The notes under the pieces are model-generated. The model saw nothing but the letters and a program-made list of their open reading frames with translations. It made no database searches and had not been told where the DNA came from. A DNA stretch of 64,000 bases from Atherix ibis. Lineage: Eukaryota > Arthropoda > Insecta > Diptera > Athericidae. The stretch is taken from contig OY282610.1 of NCBI GenBank assembly GCA_958298945.1, positions 24,018,233 to 24,082,232 on the forward strand. Direction: 5' to 3'. Positions 45,782-57,603 of this stretch are shown piece by piece (within the stretch, counting starts at the first letter, position 1; the number at the start of each line of letters is the position of its first letter). A program made the position numbers and the translations under genes.

Positions 45782-45794
45782 GTTGCTAAGCAAC
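45782..45794. promoter_or_regulatory. X-box-like palindrome (RFX-type site)
   Basis: GTTGCTAAGCAAC is a perfect 6+1+6 palindrome and fits the RFX X-box consensus RYYNYY N(1-3) RRNRAC. It lies 56-68 bp upstream of the first ATG at 45,850. In worms and flies, X-boxes close to the start codon mark genes for sensory-cilium proteins. Binding here is inferred from the sequence alone. Confidence 0.4.
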
Positions 45795-45849
45795 ACATAA
45801 GCACTTTTACAAATCGAATTTTCCCAGCTAACCCCTAACCCCGGCCAAA

Positions 45850-45873
45850 ATGGCGTTGGCAGAGCCGAAATGA
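45850..45873 (+). CDS. 7-codon upstream ORF
   Basis: CAAAATGG is an ideal insect start context. The frame is MALAEPK then TGA, and that TGA overlaps the ATG of the next frame (45,870). If real it would reduce or allow re-initiation at the downstream frame. Confidence 0.3.
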   Translation: MALAEPK

Positions 45874-46052
45874 GGACGACGAAAGTAAGTAAGAGGAGCG
45901 GAGTGCATTTTCATTTTATTCTATTTCATTTGTAGTCGTTGGCTGTCTCAGATTTTACTGCCTACACTCTCACAGTTCACTCTCTTCGTCATTCCACAAT
46001 GCTGTGGACTCCCTCGTACCCGCCTTCACATTACCGACGATATCTGATGTGA
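45870..46052 (+). CDS. Candidate two-exon small-protein gene, 43 codons
   Basis: Exon 1 (45,870-45,884) encodes MRTTK and ends at AAA|GTAAGT. A 51-bp intron ends in CTATTTCATTTGTAG (AG at 45,934-45,935). Exon 2 (45,936-46,052) continues in phase 0: SLAVSDFTAYTLTVHSLRH, then STMLWTPSYPPSHYRRYLM and TGA. The intron has the typical short insect size, an ideal donor and a classical acceptor. An X-box-like palindrome and a 7-codon upstream ORF sit just before it. The protein is small, basic at both ends, without a membrane span; no family recognised. It may be the first part of a longer transcript. The splice signals are the strongest of any candidate here. Confidence 0.4.
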
Positions 46053-46059
46053 TGGCCGC

Positions 46060-46540
46060 TCTTCGGAGTGTCAGAGTCAGTGCTTATGGACGTGACACTT
46101 TTTACTATTTACTCTCGCACCACAGGCTGGACTTTTACCACCGCTCACGCTTAAACGCTATACACCCTTTGGCCCTCCTTCTCCTCCCATAACACATTTG
46201 CCAAAAACAGGAACAGCAAAACAGGATAAAATAAATCGAAATAAAAATAAATTCAAGAAAGAAAAGATAACGAAACGAAAGCCACAACTTTTCATAAAGA
46301 AAATTTACTATTTCGACTGTTTTTCTCTCACACTCATTTACGTTTAACGTATTTGGAAAAATTTTATTGTGAATATTTCTTAGATTTAGTTTTTTGGGAC
46401 CAACAAATCGACTAGCGACTCTCAAAGTAGAAACAATTATTAATAATTATTATTTTTTAAGATCTTAAGTTGAAGGAAAAGGGGAAAAAATTTACGTACT
46501 CATAAAATTTATAGATTTTTTTTTTTTTTGGAAAATTTCA
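46060..46540. other. Spacer
   Basis: Balanced to about 46,200, then AT-rich. A 96-codon minus frame (46,135-46,425) has no motif. Confidence 0.5.
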
Positions 46541-46544
46541 TGGA

Positions 46545-48960
46545 CATTCGAAATTTGACTTATCAGAAAATATTAAAAGATTTCGGTAATTTTGGAGGTC
46601 TCTAACTATGAGCACAATTTTGATTCCAAAAAAAATCTTAACCGCGCAGTACCGAATTTCTTAATTTAGCAGGTCTCTCAGCTTTTGCTCAATTTTAATT
46701 CCAAGAAAAACTCATTCTGTAGTTGGCAGAAAGTCAATTTTGAAGGGTCTCTCAACGTTGGGTCAAGAAAAAAATTCTCGACGTCTTTGGAAGTAAAATA
46801 GCTTTGGGTGTGCCTCATAGTTGACCCATTGTTTAATTTAAAAAAATGTCCTCGTGAACTGGAGTAACTCAAATTTAAGGGTTACTCAACATTGAGAGAC
46901 CCACTTTCGAGTTATTGCTAAATTTTGCGAGTCCTCGGCTTGGGCTCAATTTTAATTCCAAAAAAAATTCATTATGTAGTCGAAAGTAACTCAATTTTGA
47001 AGGTCTCTCAACGTTGGCTCAAGGAAGAAATTATCGACGTAATTGGAAGTAAAATAATTTTGAGTGTGCCTGAAGCTTGACTCATTCTCGAATATAAAAA
47101 AATCTCCTCATCGTAGTCAGGAGTAACTTAGTTTTTCGGGTCTCACAGCATTGAGAGACCCACTTTCGAGTTCAAAAAAATCAGAAACCACAAAAATCTC
47201 ATCCCATAGTCGAGAGTAACTCAATTTTAAAAGTCTCTCAACGTTGGATCAAGGAAAAAATTATCGACAGGATTGAAAGTAACTCAATTTTGGGTGTATC
47301 TCATTTTCGAATACAAAAAATCTCTTGCTCATGGTCGTGAGTAAATTAATTTTTTGGGACTCTCAGCATTGATCCAGACAAGTGGTATGGTGTTTCTTAA
47401 TCTTAAGCTTCTCTTGGTCAATTCCAAACAAAAAAATTCATCGACGTTATTCGAAAAAACTTAATTTTAAGGGTCTTTCAATATTGACCCATTTTTTAAT
47501 ATAAAAAATAACATCTACCTTATCAGTTGTTGTTTAGTTTTGAGGGTGTCTCCACATTGAGTGAATTTTGAATCTGGAAAAATCGCATCCACTTGGCTGA
47601 ATGCTACCTAATTTTAAGCCCTTTCCAATATCAACCCATTTGGAGCTACAATAATCAAATTAACGTTGACGGTAATTGCGTAATTTTGGCCGTCACCCAA
47701 CGTTTACTCAATCTTAATTCAAAACAAAAAATGTATCAACCTGATTCGAAGCAACTTTATTTTAAGCGGCTCTCGACATTAAGCCAATTTTGAGTTCAAA
47801 AATTCTTATACACGTGGTCAGGTGTTACCTAATTTTGAGCTTCTGTTGACGTTAATCTAATTTTGGAGGCCAAAAAGTCAAGTTAACATAGCCGGTAATT
47901 GCGTAATTTTAAGCGTCTCCCAATGTTTAGTCAATCTGAATTCAAAATAAAAAAAATTATCGACCTGATTCAAAGCAACTTTATTTTGAGGGTCTCTTAA
48001 TATTTGCCGATTTTTGAAACTAAAAAATCTCATCAACCTTATCGGTTGTTGTTTAGCTTTGAGGGTCTGTCGACATTGAGTCAAAGTTTCAATCCCGAAA
48101 ATTCTCATCCATCTAGCCGGATGCTAACTAATTTTGAGTCCTTCCCAATACCGACCCATTTGGAGCTAAAAAAATCAAATTGCGTAATTTTAAAGGTCTC
48201 CCAATATTTACTCTATCTGAATTCAAGACAAAAAAATTTATAAACGTGATTGAAACCAACTTAGTCTCTCAGAATAAATCTCGCTCACGTTTTCAGGTGC
48301 TTTTTACTTTTCAGAGTCACCCACTATTGACCAAATTTCGATTCTAACGCAATCTCACGAACGTTGTCGAGAGTTTGTTTATTGTTCTATATTGATTCCT
48401 TTTTTTTTTAAGTCCAGAAAAAGTTCTTCCACCTAGCCGTGAGTTACCAAATTTTGAGCTTCTCTCAACGTCGACCCAATTTTGACTTTTTAACAAATCT
48501 CAACCGCGCGGTTAGCAGTTTTTTTTTAATCTCTCAACGTTGCTTCAATTTGAATTTCAATAAAAAAAATTAATTCTTGTGTTCGGGAATAACTTAATCT
48601 CAAAGCCGTTCCAACTTCGAGCTAAAAAATGTTTTGAGTGTCTTCCAATGTGGGCCCGATTGTGAATCTGAAGAAAAAAAATCGAAGTAATTATCAGCAG
48701 ATTAATTTTGAGCTAGCCTCATTTTCGACCAAACTTTTAATGCAAAAAATCTTTACTTTTGAAGGTTTCTCAAAAAATTATTCAAATAGTGAAGGGGAGT
48801 TTTGGGGGTCTCTCAGCCCACAACCTTATTTTTAGTCCAAAAAACCTATTTCACGGTATCGGGTCTTGTACAGTTTTGAGTTTCTGTTTTTTTTTATTGT
48901 GAGTCCACTTTGAGTAAAATTTTTAAGTTCTGAAAACGCACATACACGTTTCAGGTTTTT
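46545..48960. repeat. Degenerate tandem array, about 85-bp unit
   Basis: Recurring phrases are GGTCTCTCAACGTTGG (46,745, 47,003, 47,233), CTCAATTTTAATTCCAA, ATCCACTTGGCTG and TAATTTTGAGGGTCTC. Unit spacing is about 80-90 bp with a three-unit periodicity of about 230-258 bp. GGGTCTC ... GAGAGACCC forms small hairpins at about 47,136. Divergence between copies is high, so the array is old. Confidence 0.85.
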
Positions 48961-48964
48961 TGTA

Positions 48965-50200
48965 TATTAGGATGCAGTTATAATTTTTTAAATTTACTAA
49001 ATTCCCTTAAGAACATTAGCACTGCATTACGAAGGAAGATGTTCAAAGAGAACACTTTGTACAAGTTTGGAGAGTGTCCAGTTCCGTTAAGCGATTTCCT
49101 GTTATTGTGTCCTCGGCTTTGCGTGTTTCATTTCTTTGATTTCAATCAAAAGAAATTTCCGAAAATGTGATGATTAAGCTTTCGGCATTAGCAAACGTAA
49201 TACGAATTTAATGGATTTCTAATGACAGTCATCCAGTTCGGGGCAGCTTCGCCCCCACGTTACTGAAGAAAATTCTTCAATTCTTTTTTTCTACAACAAA
49301 AGTTGTTAATGTATTTTTGTCAGTTCTTTTGGTAATTTTCTTCAAAATTCCTTGTATTATAGAAGATCGTTTTGGAATATGCTTTTGCTTTGTTGATGAA
49401 ATCATTACGAGATTCGTCACCAAGCATCTCCCTTTCTCTTTGAGGTTTTCTCCGATTATCCTTATTGATTGTTATATAATTTTTTGCGATAATCTTTCTT
49501 GTTTAAAGTAATTCTTTTTTAGAATTTTTCCGATATTCTTTCTATTATTTTTATGTGAAAAATTGTGTTCCAATTGGCAATTTTAGAAGTTAGTCAACTA
49601 TTCACAGTTGGAGAGACCCTGATACGATAAATACTTGATACATCTTTCATTTTACTTGTGATTTAATCTGGTATCTAAAAACAAAGGATATCGTCTTACA
49701 GTAGATATTTTTAAACATAAAAAATTCGTAAAAATATCCTTTATCCTTTTTCGATAAACCTGAAAAATTTCTAGTTAATCAAAACTTTTCAATGTATAAA
49801 ATATTTACAAAATGAAATACGATAAACATTGTTGAGCCCAAATAAACTATATCCTCATATGTATTTAAATAGTTTGCCGAGTCCTTGACAGTCCTCAGAT
49901 TATGTTCAATTGAAATTTGTGTCTCCTCAAGCAAACTAATATATCCCATGTGACAATTGTGAGTGAATTTGGTGCACTTTCATATTAAATTAACCGTAAA
50001 ATCTTCGGTAAAGACGTACTCGAACGGAATATCCTTGCTTTGGCGTATTTGTCCTTTTGTTGATAATAAACCAATCTAGTGGATCATCATCAAATAAATA
50101 AAAATAAAAAAAAAATTAAAAAAACCATTCTTGGTAATTCTTGGCATTTTAAAGGACGTCAACTCGATGAGGTTTTTCGCTCTATTCAAATTGGAGATGC
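48965..50200. other. Unique AT-rich spacer
   Basis: Nothing recognised apart from short frames. Confidence 0.55.
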
Positions 50201-50202
50201 TT

Positions 50203-50252
50203 ACCTGCAACCGAAAAAGGAAAAAGGAAAAATGAAAAAAGAAAAATGAAAA
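50203..50252 (-). promoter_or_regulatory. Candidate recursive splice site (joined 3' and 5' splice sites)
   Basis: On the minus strand about 45 nt of almost pure pyrimidine (50,252 down to 50,209, repeating TTTTTC) lead to GGTTGCAG (AG at 50,206-50,205). This is joined directly to GTAAGC (GT at 50,204-50,203). The layout (Y)n-NCAG|GTAAG is that of ratchet points that split long fly introns into steps. Read as an ordinary acceptor, the following frame (VSISNLNRAKNLIELTSFKM) would also be open for about 40 codons. The tract is the complement of an A-rich GGAAAAA repeat, so chance is possible. Confidence 0.4.
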
Positions 50253-50704
50253 TACTTCATGAAGATGAGCAAAAATCCTTTAAATGCAATAGGATAACAT
50301 CGACAATACATATTATTGGACATGTACGTGTGTGGAAAAAATCCGAAATGTGTTTATTTTTCGAATCATTTTCTTCGAGAGTTTTTTTTTCCAGATAGAA
50401 TGTCCTTTAAGATGGCTGCAAAAAAAGTGCACACAATCAATTGATTCTGATATAAGAGACACAATTTTTTCTTGTGTGAGCAGAGAATATTTGCCAGATA
50501 AGATTTGGAACGATTCGACCGCAAAAGATCAGAAAAGAGAATGTTCTACGAAGGGATAAAAGGATGAACTGAGAGAAAATCCTGATACACATGCACAGTA
50601 TTGTAGTGATGAGAAATGTTTATCTGATGAAAGGATCTTTTCTGGTGCAATTAGCTTACTATTTGCGCTTCAATAAGATAGTATAGAGACGCTCTTGTCC
50701 TTTG

Positions 50705-51028
50705 AAGGACGTCAATTTGAGCTGCCGTTTACCTGACCCGAACTCGAAACGACTAAACCAATTTACTCGAATTCTTGGACCAGTCGAACGTCTCAATTGT
50801 GAATCCGATTTACCTGCGAGTGCACTCACTCATTCGGCAACAAGGATATGCCGGACAATTAGCCACACAAACATGCTGATGCCGGCCGGCACTCTGACCC
50901 AAAGAAATCGGTTCAGTGCACCGTCAATGTTTGGTGTTCGCCCAGATTTTGCTACCGAATTGCCAACGTCTGCGTCCTCTCTGCATCATCACGAAACTTC
51001 AGTCGTTGCGGCCAGGCCCTTCTATTGA
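50705..51028 (+). CDS. Open frame of 107 codons in a balanced island
   Basis: No ATG at the start; first Met is about residue 58 (MLMPAGTLTQRNRFS). It reads NLSCRLPDPNSKRLNQF, TRILGPVERLNCESDLPA and ends HHHETSVVAARPFY. The minus strand is open over part of the same stretch and has two CAG|GTAAA donor-like sites (50,733 and 50,811). Could be an exon on either strand or neither; no family recognised. Confidence 0.2.
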   Translation, partial: KDVNLSCRLPDPNSKRLNQFTRILGPVERLNCESDLPASALTHSATRICRTISHTNMLMPAGTLTQRNRFSAPSMFGVRPDFATELPTSASSLHHHETSVVAARPFY

Positions 51029-51029
51029 T

Positions 51030-51480
51030 CTAAAACTAAAACCCTATATTTACTGATAGAAATCCCCTATTCTCGTTTCTGTTCTCCGGATCAGTTAAGT
51101 ATAAATATTTGCAAGACTGACAACGATAATACTTACTGGCAGTTGTGTCTGTGGACAGACACGCTAATATCGAAATAATGAGGATGGACTATATCTCGTT
51201 CCCATAATCCTTCTGTAGACGAGGATAATCCGTACTGGTTAAATAGTCGTCACAGAATTGAAGAGACGACGACTTAGCAGGATCGATTTCAGAAATTCTC
51301 TGACAATAATTGAGCCGTAAAAGAATCTGCAGCGAAAAAGCAAATAACTTTCCAACAATTGACGAATTATTTCTAATTCAGTTAATGTGATACCTGCGAA
51401 TTCACTAACTCCTCAAGGACATACTTTAATTGGTAGCAAAATTAATAAATAAATTTTTTGCAGTTCCTTTTCTTATTTAC
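51030..51480. other. Spacer
   Basis: No feature recognised. Confidence 0.55.
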
Positions 51481-51489
51481 GTTTTTTTT

Positions 51490-54400
51490 CTCTCTCTCCA
51501 AAAATTTGGTTCTCACAAAAAGCATTTTGATGGGTTCTACAAACTAAAAACAATTCGGAAAAAATTCTCCAGTTAAAAATTTTGGCAATAAAAAATCCAA
51601 AAATCATTTAAGAAAATCATGTAAAATTTTACTCAAAAAATATTGTATCCCAAAAAAAAAGTTTAGGTTATGTCAACTAGAAAAACTCTTTAAAAAGAAC
51701 ATCAACAAAACGAGAGGAAAATTTACTTGATTTGACCAAAATAAGAAACCTGGAAATTTTCTAAAAAAGTCTCAGCAAAAACTTTCTTTTTAACTCTTAA
51801 AAATCAGCTTAGAAGCTTACCCTAAAAAAAATCGGTGAAAATTTCTTCTTTTCATATTAATAGAAGAATATTGAAAAGAAACTTTCTGTAAAAAATTTTT
51901 GTATAAAAATTTTATGAAGGATAACAGACAAAATTTTCTACGAAAATATTTTCAATTTTGTATTTAAAAACTTTTTGTATTTAAAAAAGAAATTAAAATT
52001 AATAAAAAAAATATTTAAAATTGGTCCAAAAAAAAAACTACTTCTAAAATTGGTCCAAAAAATTTTCAAACTTTACTGATTCTAATGATTTATACAAAAT
52101 TATTTATCGAAAATCATATAATTTTATCAAAAGAAGTCTAAAAATTGATCTTAAAAAATTAAAATTTTTATTTAAATACATGCTTACAAATATGTCTAAG
52201 AGTTCGCGTCTAGAAATCGAAAATATCGGTTGGTTGTAAATACTAGAAAATTATGTAAAAAAATTTAAGAAAAATAAAGTCCTTTTTTCCAAAACTGGTA
52301 TAAAAATAAGTATAAAAATTTGTTGACTGTCAGCAATAAAAAATTTAGTAGACGATCTTCTAAAAATATTACTACTCTCCAAAACCATAATTTCAAAGCA
52401 AATATTTATAAACAAAACTTTTTTTTAAAAATGGTCTAAAAATTGGTCGAATAAATCAAAGTCTTTCAAAATAAAATTATGGAAAATAATAAACGGTTGC
52501 CAAAAAAGAAAAATTTAGCAGTAAAGAAATGAAGTTAAATAAAATCCAAGTTCTTTATTCAAAAACTGGTATAAAAATAAATGTAAAAATTTGTTGACTA
52601 TCAGAAAGAAAAGAATCACTAAATAGTTCTCTAAAAATATTGTATTAAAAACATTCATCACCCTTTAAAACCACAATTCCATAGGAAATATTTACAATAA
52701 ATTTTTTCTTCTTTTAAAAATGCTTTAAAAATTGGTCGAATAAATAAAAGTCTTTCAAAAAGGAATTTTGAAAAATAATAAACGGTTGTTAAAAAAGAAC
52801 AATTTAAGTATTCAATAAAATCCAAGTTTTTTGTTCAAAAATTTGTGTAGGCAGTGGTACGTTAGTATTAGTTGTTGATGGTCAGTATTAGAAAATATAG
52901 TTTAAAAATTGGTCTAAAAATTAAAATTAGTTTCTTTGGAGAAAAACTCTCTTTATAATATGAACTTAAAAAAATTCCAAGCAAAATATTTATAAAACAA
53001 TTTTTTTTAATTGACAAAATACATGTAGTCTAAAAAGTGGTCTAAAAAATCAAACCCTTTTTGCACTGTTTATTGGAGTCTGAAAAAATTGTTTTTAGTT
53101 TACCAACATATAAGAAATAAATTATTTTGCAATATCAAATTTACTTTAAAAATAAGTCGAAAAAAAATTAACTTTCAGCAGTAAAATGTTCTTTCCAAAA
53201 TAAAATAAACAAATTTTTACATAATATGAACTAAAAAAATATCGATTTAAAATTTCGCCTTTAAAAAATAGCTTTAAAACTGTTCTAAAAACCAAAGTCA
53301 TCCTAAACTGATTCCGAGTAGTCTTTACGAATTTTTTTTTAGTTAATATTGTGCAAAAATTTATCAAAGAATAAAAATCACAGCGAAAACTCTCGTTTCA
53401 AAATAAGTCTAAAAATACTATTGTAAGTAAGTGTAGACTAAATTTTAGAATAAATTTGAAACGTAAATTTTTACGTTTTTTTTTTTTTTTTTAAATAAAA
53501 ATCTGTACAAAATATGGACTACAAAAATAGCAAAAAATCGATCAGCACACAAGAATTTTAGTTTTATTTTTCTGACTTGAAAAAATTTGTAGACAATACA
53601 AAGAATAACTGAGAAAAAAAAGTTTTCTAGTTTTTAATTCTACGCAAAAGTTGAAAAAAAAATTCCCTTACCGAAAATTAGTGTAAACACTGGTATAAAA
53701 AATGCTTGATTTAGTTAGCTTAAGACACAAAACTGGTCTAAAAATAAAATTCTTAATACACAACAAAAAATTTTTTCATAAAAGAAAAATCTAAGCGGAA
53801 TAAAATGAAAATATATTCTTTCCCCAAATTGGTCTAAAATATGGTCTAAAATTTGTTCGAAATGTGTTGATATTCTACAATATGATCCTCTCTCCAAATC
53901 CAAAAATATTGTATAAAATTAAAATATTTCAATTTCAAATTTTAATTGAAAATAATCCAAAAAATCAATGTCTCCCAATACTGATTTTAATAGTTTGAAA
54001 AAAATTATAGAATACACAAAAATTTTATCATAAAATAAAAATCTCGGTTAAAATATTTAAAAAAAATCGTATTTAGAAATATTAGCCAAAAAATCACTCT
54101 ATAATAAGTCTTAGAAATTTGAGTAAAGAAATCGATAGAAATAATTGGTATTGAAGAATAGAAACTTTTCTATAGCAGAGAAAATTAAGTTTTACAAAAA
54201 TTCGTATAAAAAATTGTTGACAGTCAGCAGTAAAAAATTCAGTAAACAATTGTCTATGAAAATAGCCATAAAAATATGTATCATTTTGCGCAGAAATTTC
54301 TGCAAAAAATATAACTCCGGAAGTTCATAAGAAATTAGTTATTTTTCCACAACAATATTAGTTGAAATAAAATTGATGTTCAGCAGTAAAATGTTCTCTC

Positions 54401-55470
54401 CAAAACAAAATGAAATTTCTCTGCTAAAAATAATTCCAAAGAAATAACATTTTTTAATTTAAAAAACAAGTGGTATAAAAATTGGTCTACAAAATCAAAA
54501 TCTTTTTACGCTGGTTACGATGATTTAACACTAGTTATAATTGGTAAGTAATAAAAACTTGGTAACAAAATAAATTAGCAACAATAGAAGGAATTATGTT
54601 AATTAATTTTTCATAATTATTTTAAAATTTGGTCTAAATATTAGTCGATAAAAAAATTTACGTGCAGCAGTAAAATGTTCCCTCCAAAACAAAATAAAAT
54701 TTCTCTGCTTAAAAAATTCTAATAAAATAAGATATTTCCATTCAAAAAAAAAGTGGTATAAAAAGCAAACTTTTTTTGGTAAGTAATAATTGCTCTAACA
54801 ACAATTGTTTTTGGTAAGTAATAAATAGTTATCATAGAGGAAAAATTTTAGCAGCATTATTAAAAATAAATTATTTATTCAAAATTAGTCTAAAATTTGG
54901 TCTAAAAATTAGTCGAAAAAATACGGTCATTTAAATATTTATCACCAAAAAAAAATCTACTTAATATGAACTTTAAATAATTTTCTCAAGGAAAATGTTA
55001 GCAAACAAAATTATTGTAATTGAAAATAAAGTCGAAAAAATGGTCTAAAAAAGTAAAGTTTTTCTATAATAAAATCTTAAAAATAATAATAAAAATTAGG
55101 TAAAAGTAATAAATCTCTGCAAAAAAAATTTGAAAAATAAACTTCTAGTTTCAAAATAAGTCTAAAAATCGAACCACAAATAAGTCTAAAAAATTTTGGT
55201 CTAGAAATTGATAAAAATAATTGTTATTAAATAATAGAAAATATAACTAAAAACACAAAGTTATTTTTCCAACAAAAAAAAAGTAGTATAAAAAATTGAT
55301 GACGGTTAGCAATAAAAAATTTATTTTCTAATAATTCTGAAGCTTTTAGAAAATATTATTTTTTATGAGAAAATAAAATATTGTCAAAAAAAAAATCAGC
55401 CCAAAATATAGTCTTAAAACTGGTCGAAAAAATACTGACGTTCAGCAGTAAACATTTCTCTCAAAGAATG
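51490..55470. repeat. Large decayed complex repeat field
   Basis: Phrases recur at irregular spacing. AAAATTGGTCTAAAAA occurs many times. CAGCAGTAAAATGTTC recurs at about 53,177, 54,380 and 54,665, with a changed copy at 55,445. CCAAAACAAAATAAAATTTC, TTGTTGACTGTCAGCA (52,320, 52,585, 54,215) and TTGGTAAGTAATAA (54,543, 54,778, 54,812) also recur. It is best read as an old tandem array of a few hundred bp per unit, heavily rearranged. No gene within. Confidence 0.8.
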
Positions 55471-55474
55471 TACC

Positions 55475-56880
55475 TTACAAAATGGATAAATTTTAAAATT
55501 GAAAGGGAAGAAAATATATAAGAAAAAATTCTTTAATAATCAACAAAAAAAAGAGAAAAGGAAAAAAACCCCAGAGCAATCGGAATTCAATAACCGAAAG
55601 TAAATGCGTTCAAATGCAACTACTCCACCCCACGAAAATATGGAATTCCATTTTTATTGTTCGGAACAGCTTTGGGGATGGTGGGTTTTTGCGCGTGCCA
55701 ATGTAAATAACGGTGCGGTGTAACACAAGAAAATTTGTTAGAAAATTCCATGGATTGCCGCATTCCGATTAACATTCGTAAATATTCAAAAGAGTCCCGC
55801 TTCGATATGTAATCACATGTAATTTGTCGTCTGCCATCAAAATCCGATTCGTTTCGGGGTGTTTGGAATTTCGTCATGCCGTCGGTCTAGGTCTGGGCCT
55901 GAATGGACTCTATGGATAATTTAGCCCCGAAAGTGTTCTTAAATTTGTATCAGGACAAAAAATAATAATGAGGGAAGATCCCGGCTATAAGCTCTCGAGT
56001 TCCCCATTTAAGAAGCGCATTAAATAATATCGAGAATCGTGGAAATCTCTTCACAATAGACGACGATTTTTCAATTCTTTCGGAATATGCTTCTTGAGGG
56101 ATGGTGGGAGTAGAAAAGAATGGGTGTCTGGGAGGGGTACCTTTTGGTCTAAGGAGTCTGTTTCCAGCGAATAATCAGCCATATTGACGGCATCTTTGAT
56201 GGTCGAACAATTCATAAATTTCAACGCGCTTTTCATATCGAATTTCCGACACTATTTTTGGGGTGGAACTGTTTACAAATGCACAGAAAAAATTGTTTCC
56301 GATCAGATTTCGTCGCCCAAAATTGGGAGAGGGAATCATTCAATTTCTTTAATTTTTATTTGTTGATTTTTTAAATTTTCTATCTCAATTCAAATTTGAT
56401 CAAAAAGTCACTTGAGTTGGATTTTTTCTTTTATTTTTTTTTTTAAACTAAATTAATGAAAAGTACAGGAATATCCGTCAGATAAGGTAACGGAAAATAA
56501 CACCTCCCAAAAAAAACGATACTTTAACTCGTACAACTATTCTTAGTGACCCCGTGTAAGAGGCTTTTTTCCCCGACAATTTCTAAATAACTCCGCCATT
56601 TTTTCCTATTGGCTAGACTGGCCCCGAGCATGTCATGCTACTCCCTCTCTTTAAGTATTTCCTTCACAGTGTAGGGTGCTGAGATCCAAATGCGCCAAAA
56701 AAAAAAAAATTACTCAGACTTGATCACAATTTCTTGGTGTTCGCATGGAGAATTTTCGTTACCTCAGACTGCACCGAGACCTCAGAAGAAGACAATTGCA
56801 TTGGGGACAGAAAAGTTGACGGTTCCAGAATCGGTCCCCTTCTTCGAAATACAGTTTTCGGGTATCGAGAATGTAAGAAT
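55475..56880. other. Unique spacer, partly balanced
   Basis: A minus frame at 55,620-55,877 (contains TKFQTPRNESDFDGRRQITC) lies in a balanced patch; no start or splice evidence. The rest is AT-rich. Confidence 0.45.
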
Positions 56881-56884
56881 GCAG

Positions 56885-57061
56885 CTACTTTGGACTGAGC
56901 TCCTCAGAAGATGAATCCTCGGACTTGCCGGCATCGCGTCGATAGTAGCCAGGGTGGATGGAGTGCGCCATCTTCGGCTCTGGTGTATCACAATAATTCG
57001 ATCCGATCGAAAAGTCGTGCACATTCCAGGTGGTCCGGACCATTTTCACCGGTGGCGCCAT
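56885..57061 (-). CDS. 58-codon ATG frame, likely initial coding exon
   Basis: ATG at 57,061 sits in a good insect context (AATCAAATGG), eight codons after an in-frame stop. It reads MAPPVKMVRTTWNVHDFSIG, SNYCDTPEPKMAHSIHPGYY, RRDAGKSEDSSSEELSPK, then TAG at 56,887-56,885. About two thirds of codons end in G or C against an AT-rich genome, as expected for coding DNA. The Ser/Glu-rich end looks like a disordered cytoplasmic tail. The last codons contain CCAAA|GTAGCT, a possible donor (phase 2), so it may be a first exon rather than a whole protein. The plus strand is open too, with worse codon use. I do not recognise the family. Best single short coding candidate in the window. Confidence 0.45.
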   Translation of the reverse strand: MAPPVKMVRTTWNVHDFSIGSNYCDTPEPKMAHSIHPGYYRRDAGKSEDSSSEELSPK

Positions 57062-57600
57062 TTGATTGCAGGCGACTCGCGGTCAGACCTTCGCTCAGCT
57101 ACCAATTTTGGGGCCACAGTCTCTGCCCTCTCTGTGACTATATGCTTGGGCGACCATCGGACCAAACGGTACTTCGGCAATGAACGATTTTCAGTGTAGT
57201 TTGGCATCGTTTTCGTATCCAGTATTTACCATTAAGCGTATATGTTCGCATTTTTTTCGTTTTCTTTTTTTACTGAAGCAGTTTTTCTCGTTAAGATTTT
57301 CCAGTTTTTTTCGTCCCTTTTTATTTATTTTACTACTGATTTTTTATTTGCATTTTCTTTCGGCTTTTGTGCAAATTTTCAGGGTAGAGTGTCCGCTAGA
57401 GAAGGCCTACAAGGCCACTCTAATATAGTGACCATCAGACCACCATTTATGCTTCAGAGAATGTTCGGCATTTGTTGGATTTTATTCCGATACCCAGTAA
57501 ACTTATCAGTTTTATTTCTAGGCCGTAATTTTTCGAAAGGTAGAAATTATCCCAACACGTCCGCACTATCATCATTTTTGGATACTGATAAAAAGACGAT
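57062..57600. other. Possible 5' leader, then AT-rich spacer
   Basis: 57,062-57,200 is balanced and could be the untranslated leader of the minus frame at 56,885-57,061. The 186-codon plus frame at 57,242-57,802 begins with a Phe-rich stretch from T-runs and is not called. Confidence 0.35.
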
Positions 57601-57603
57601 TGA

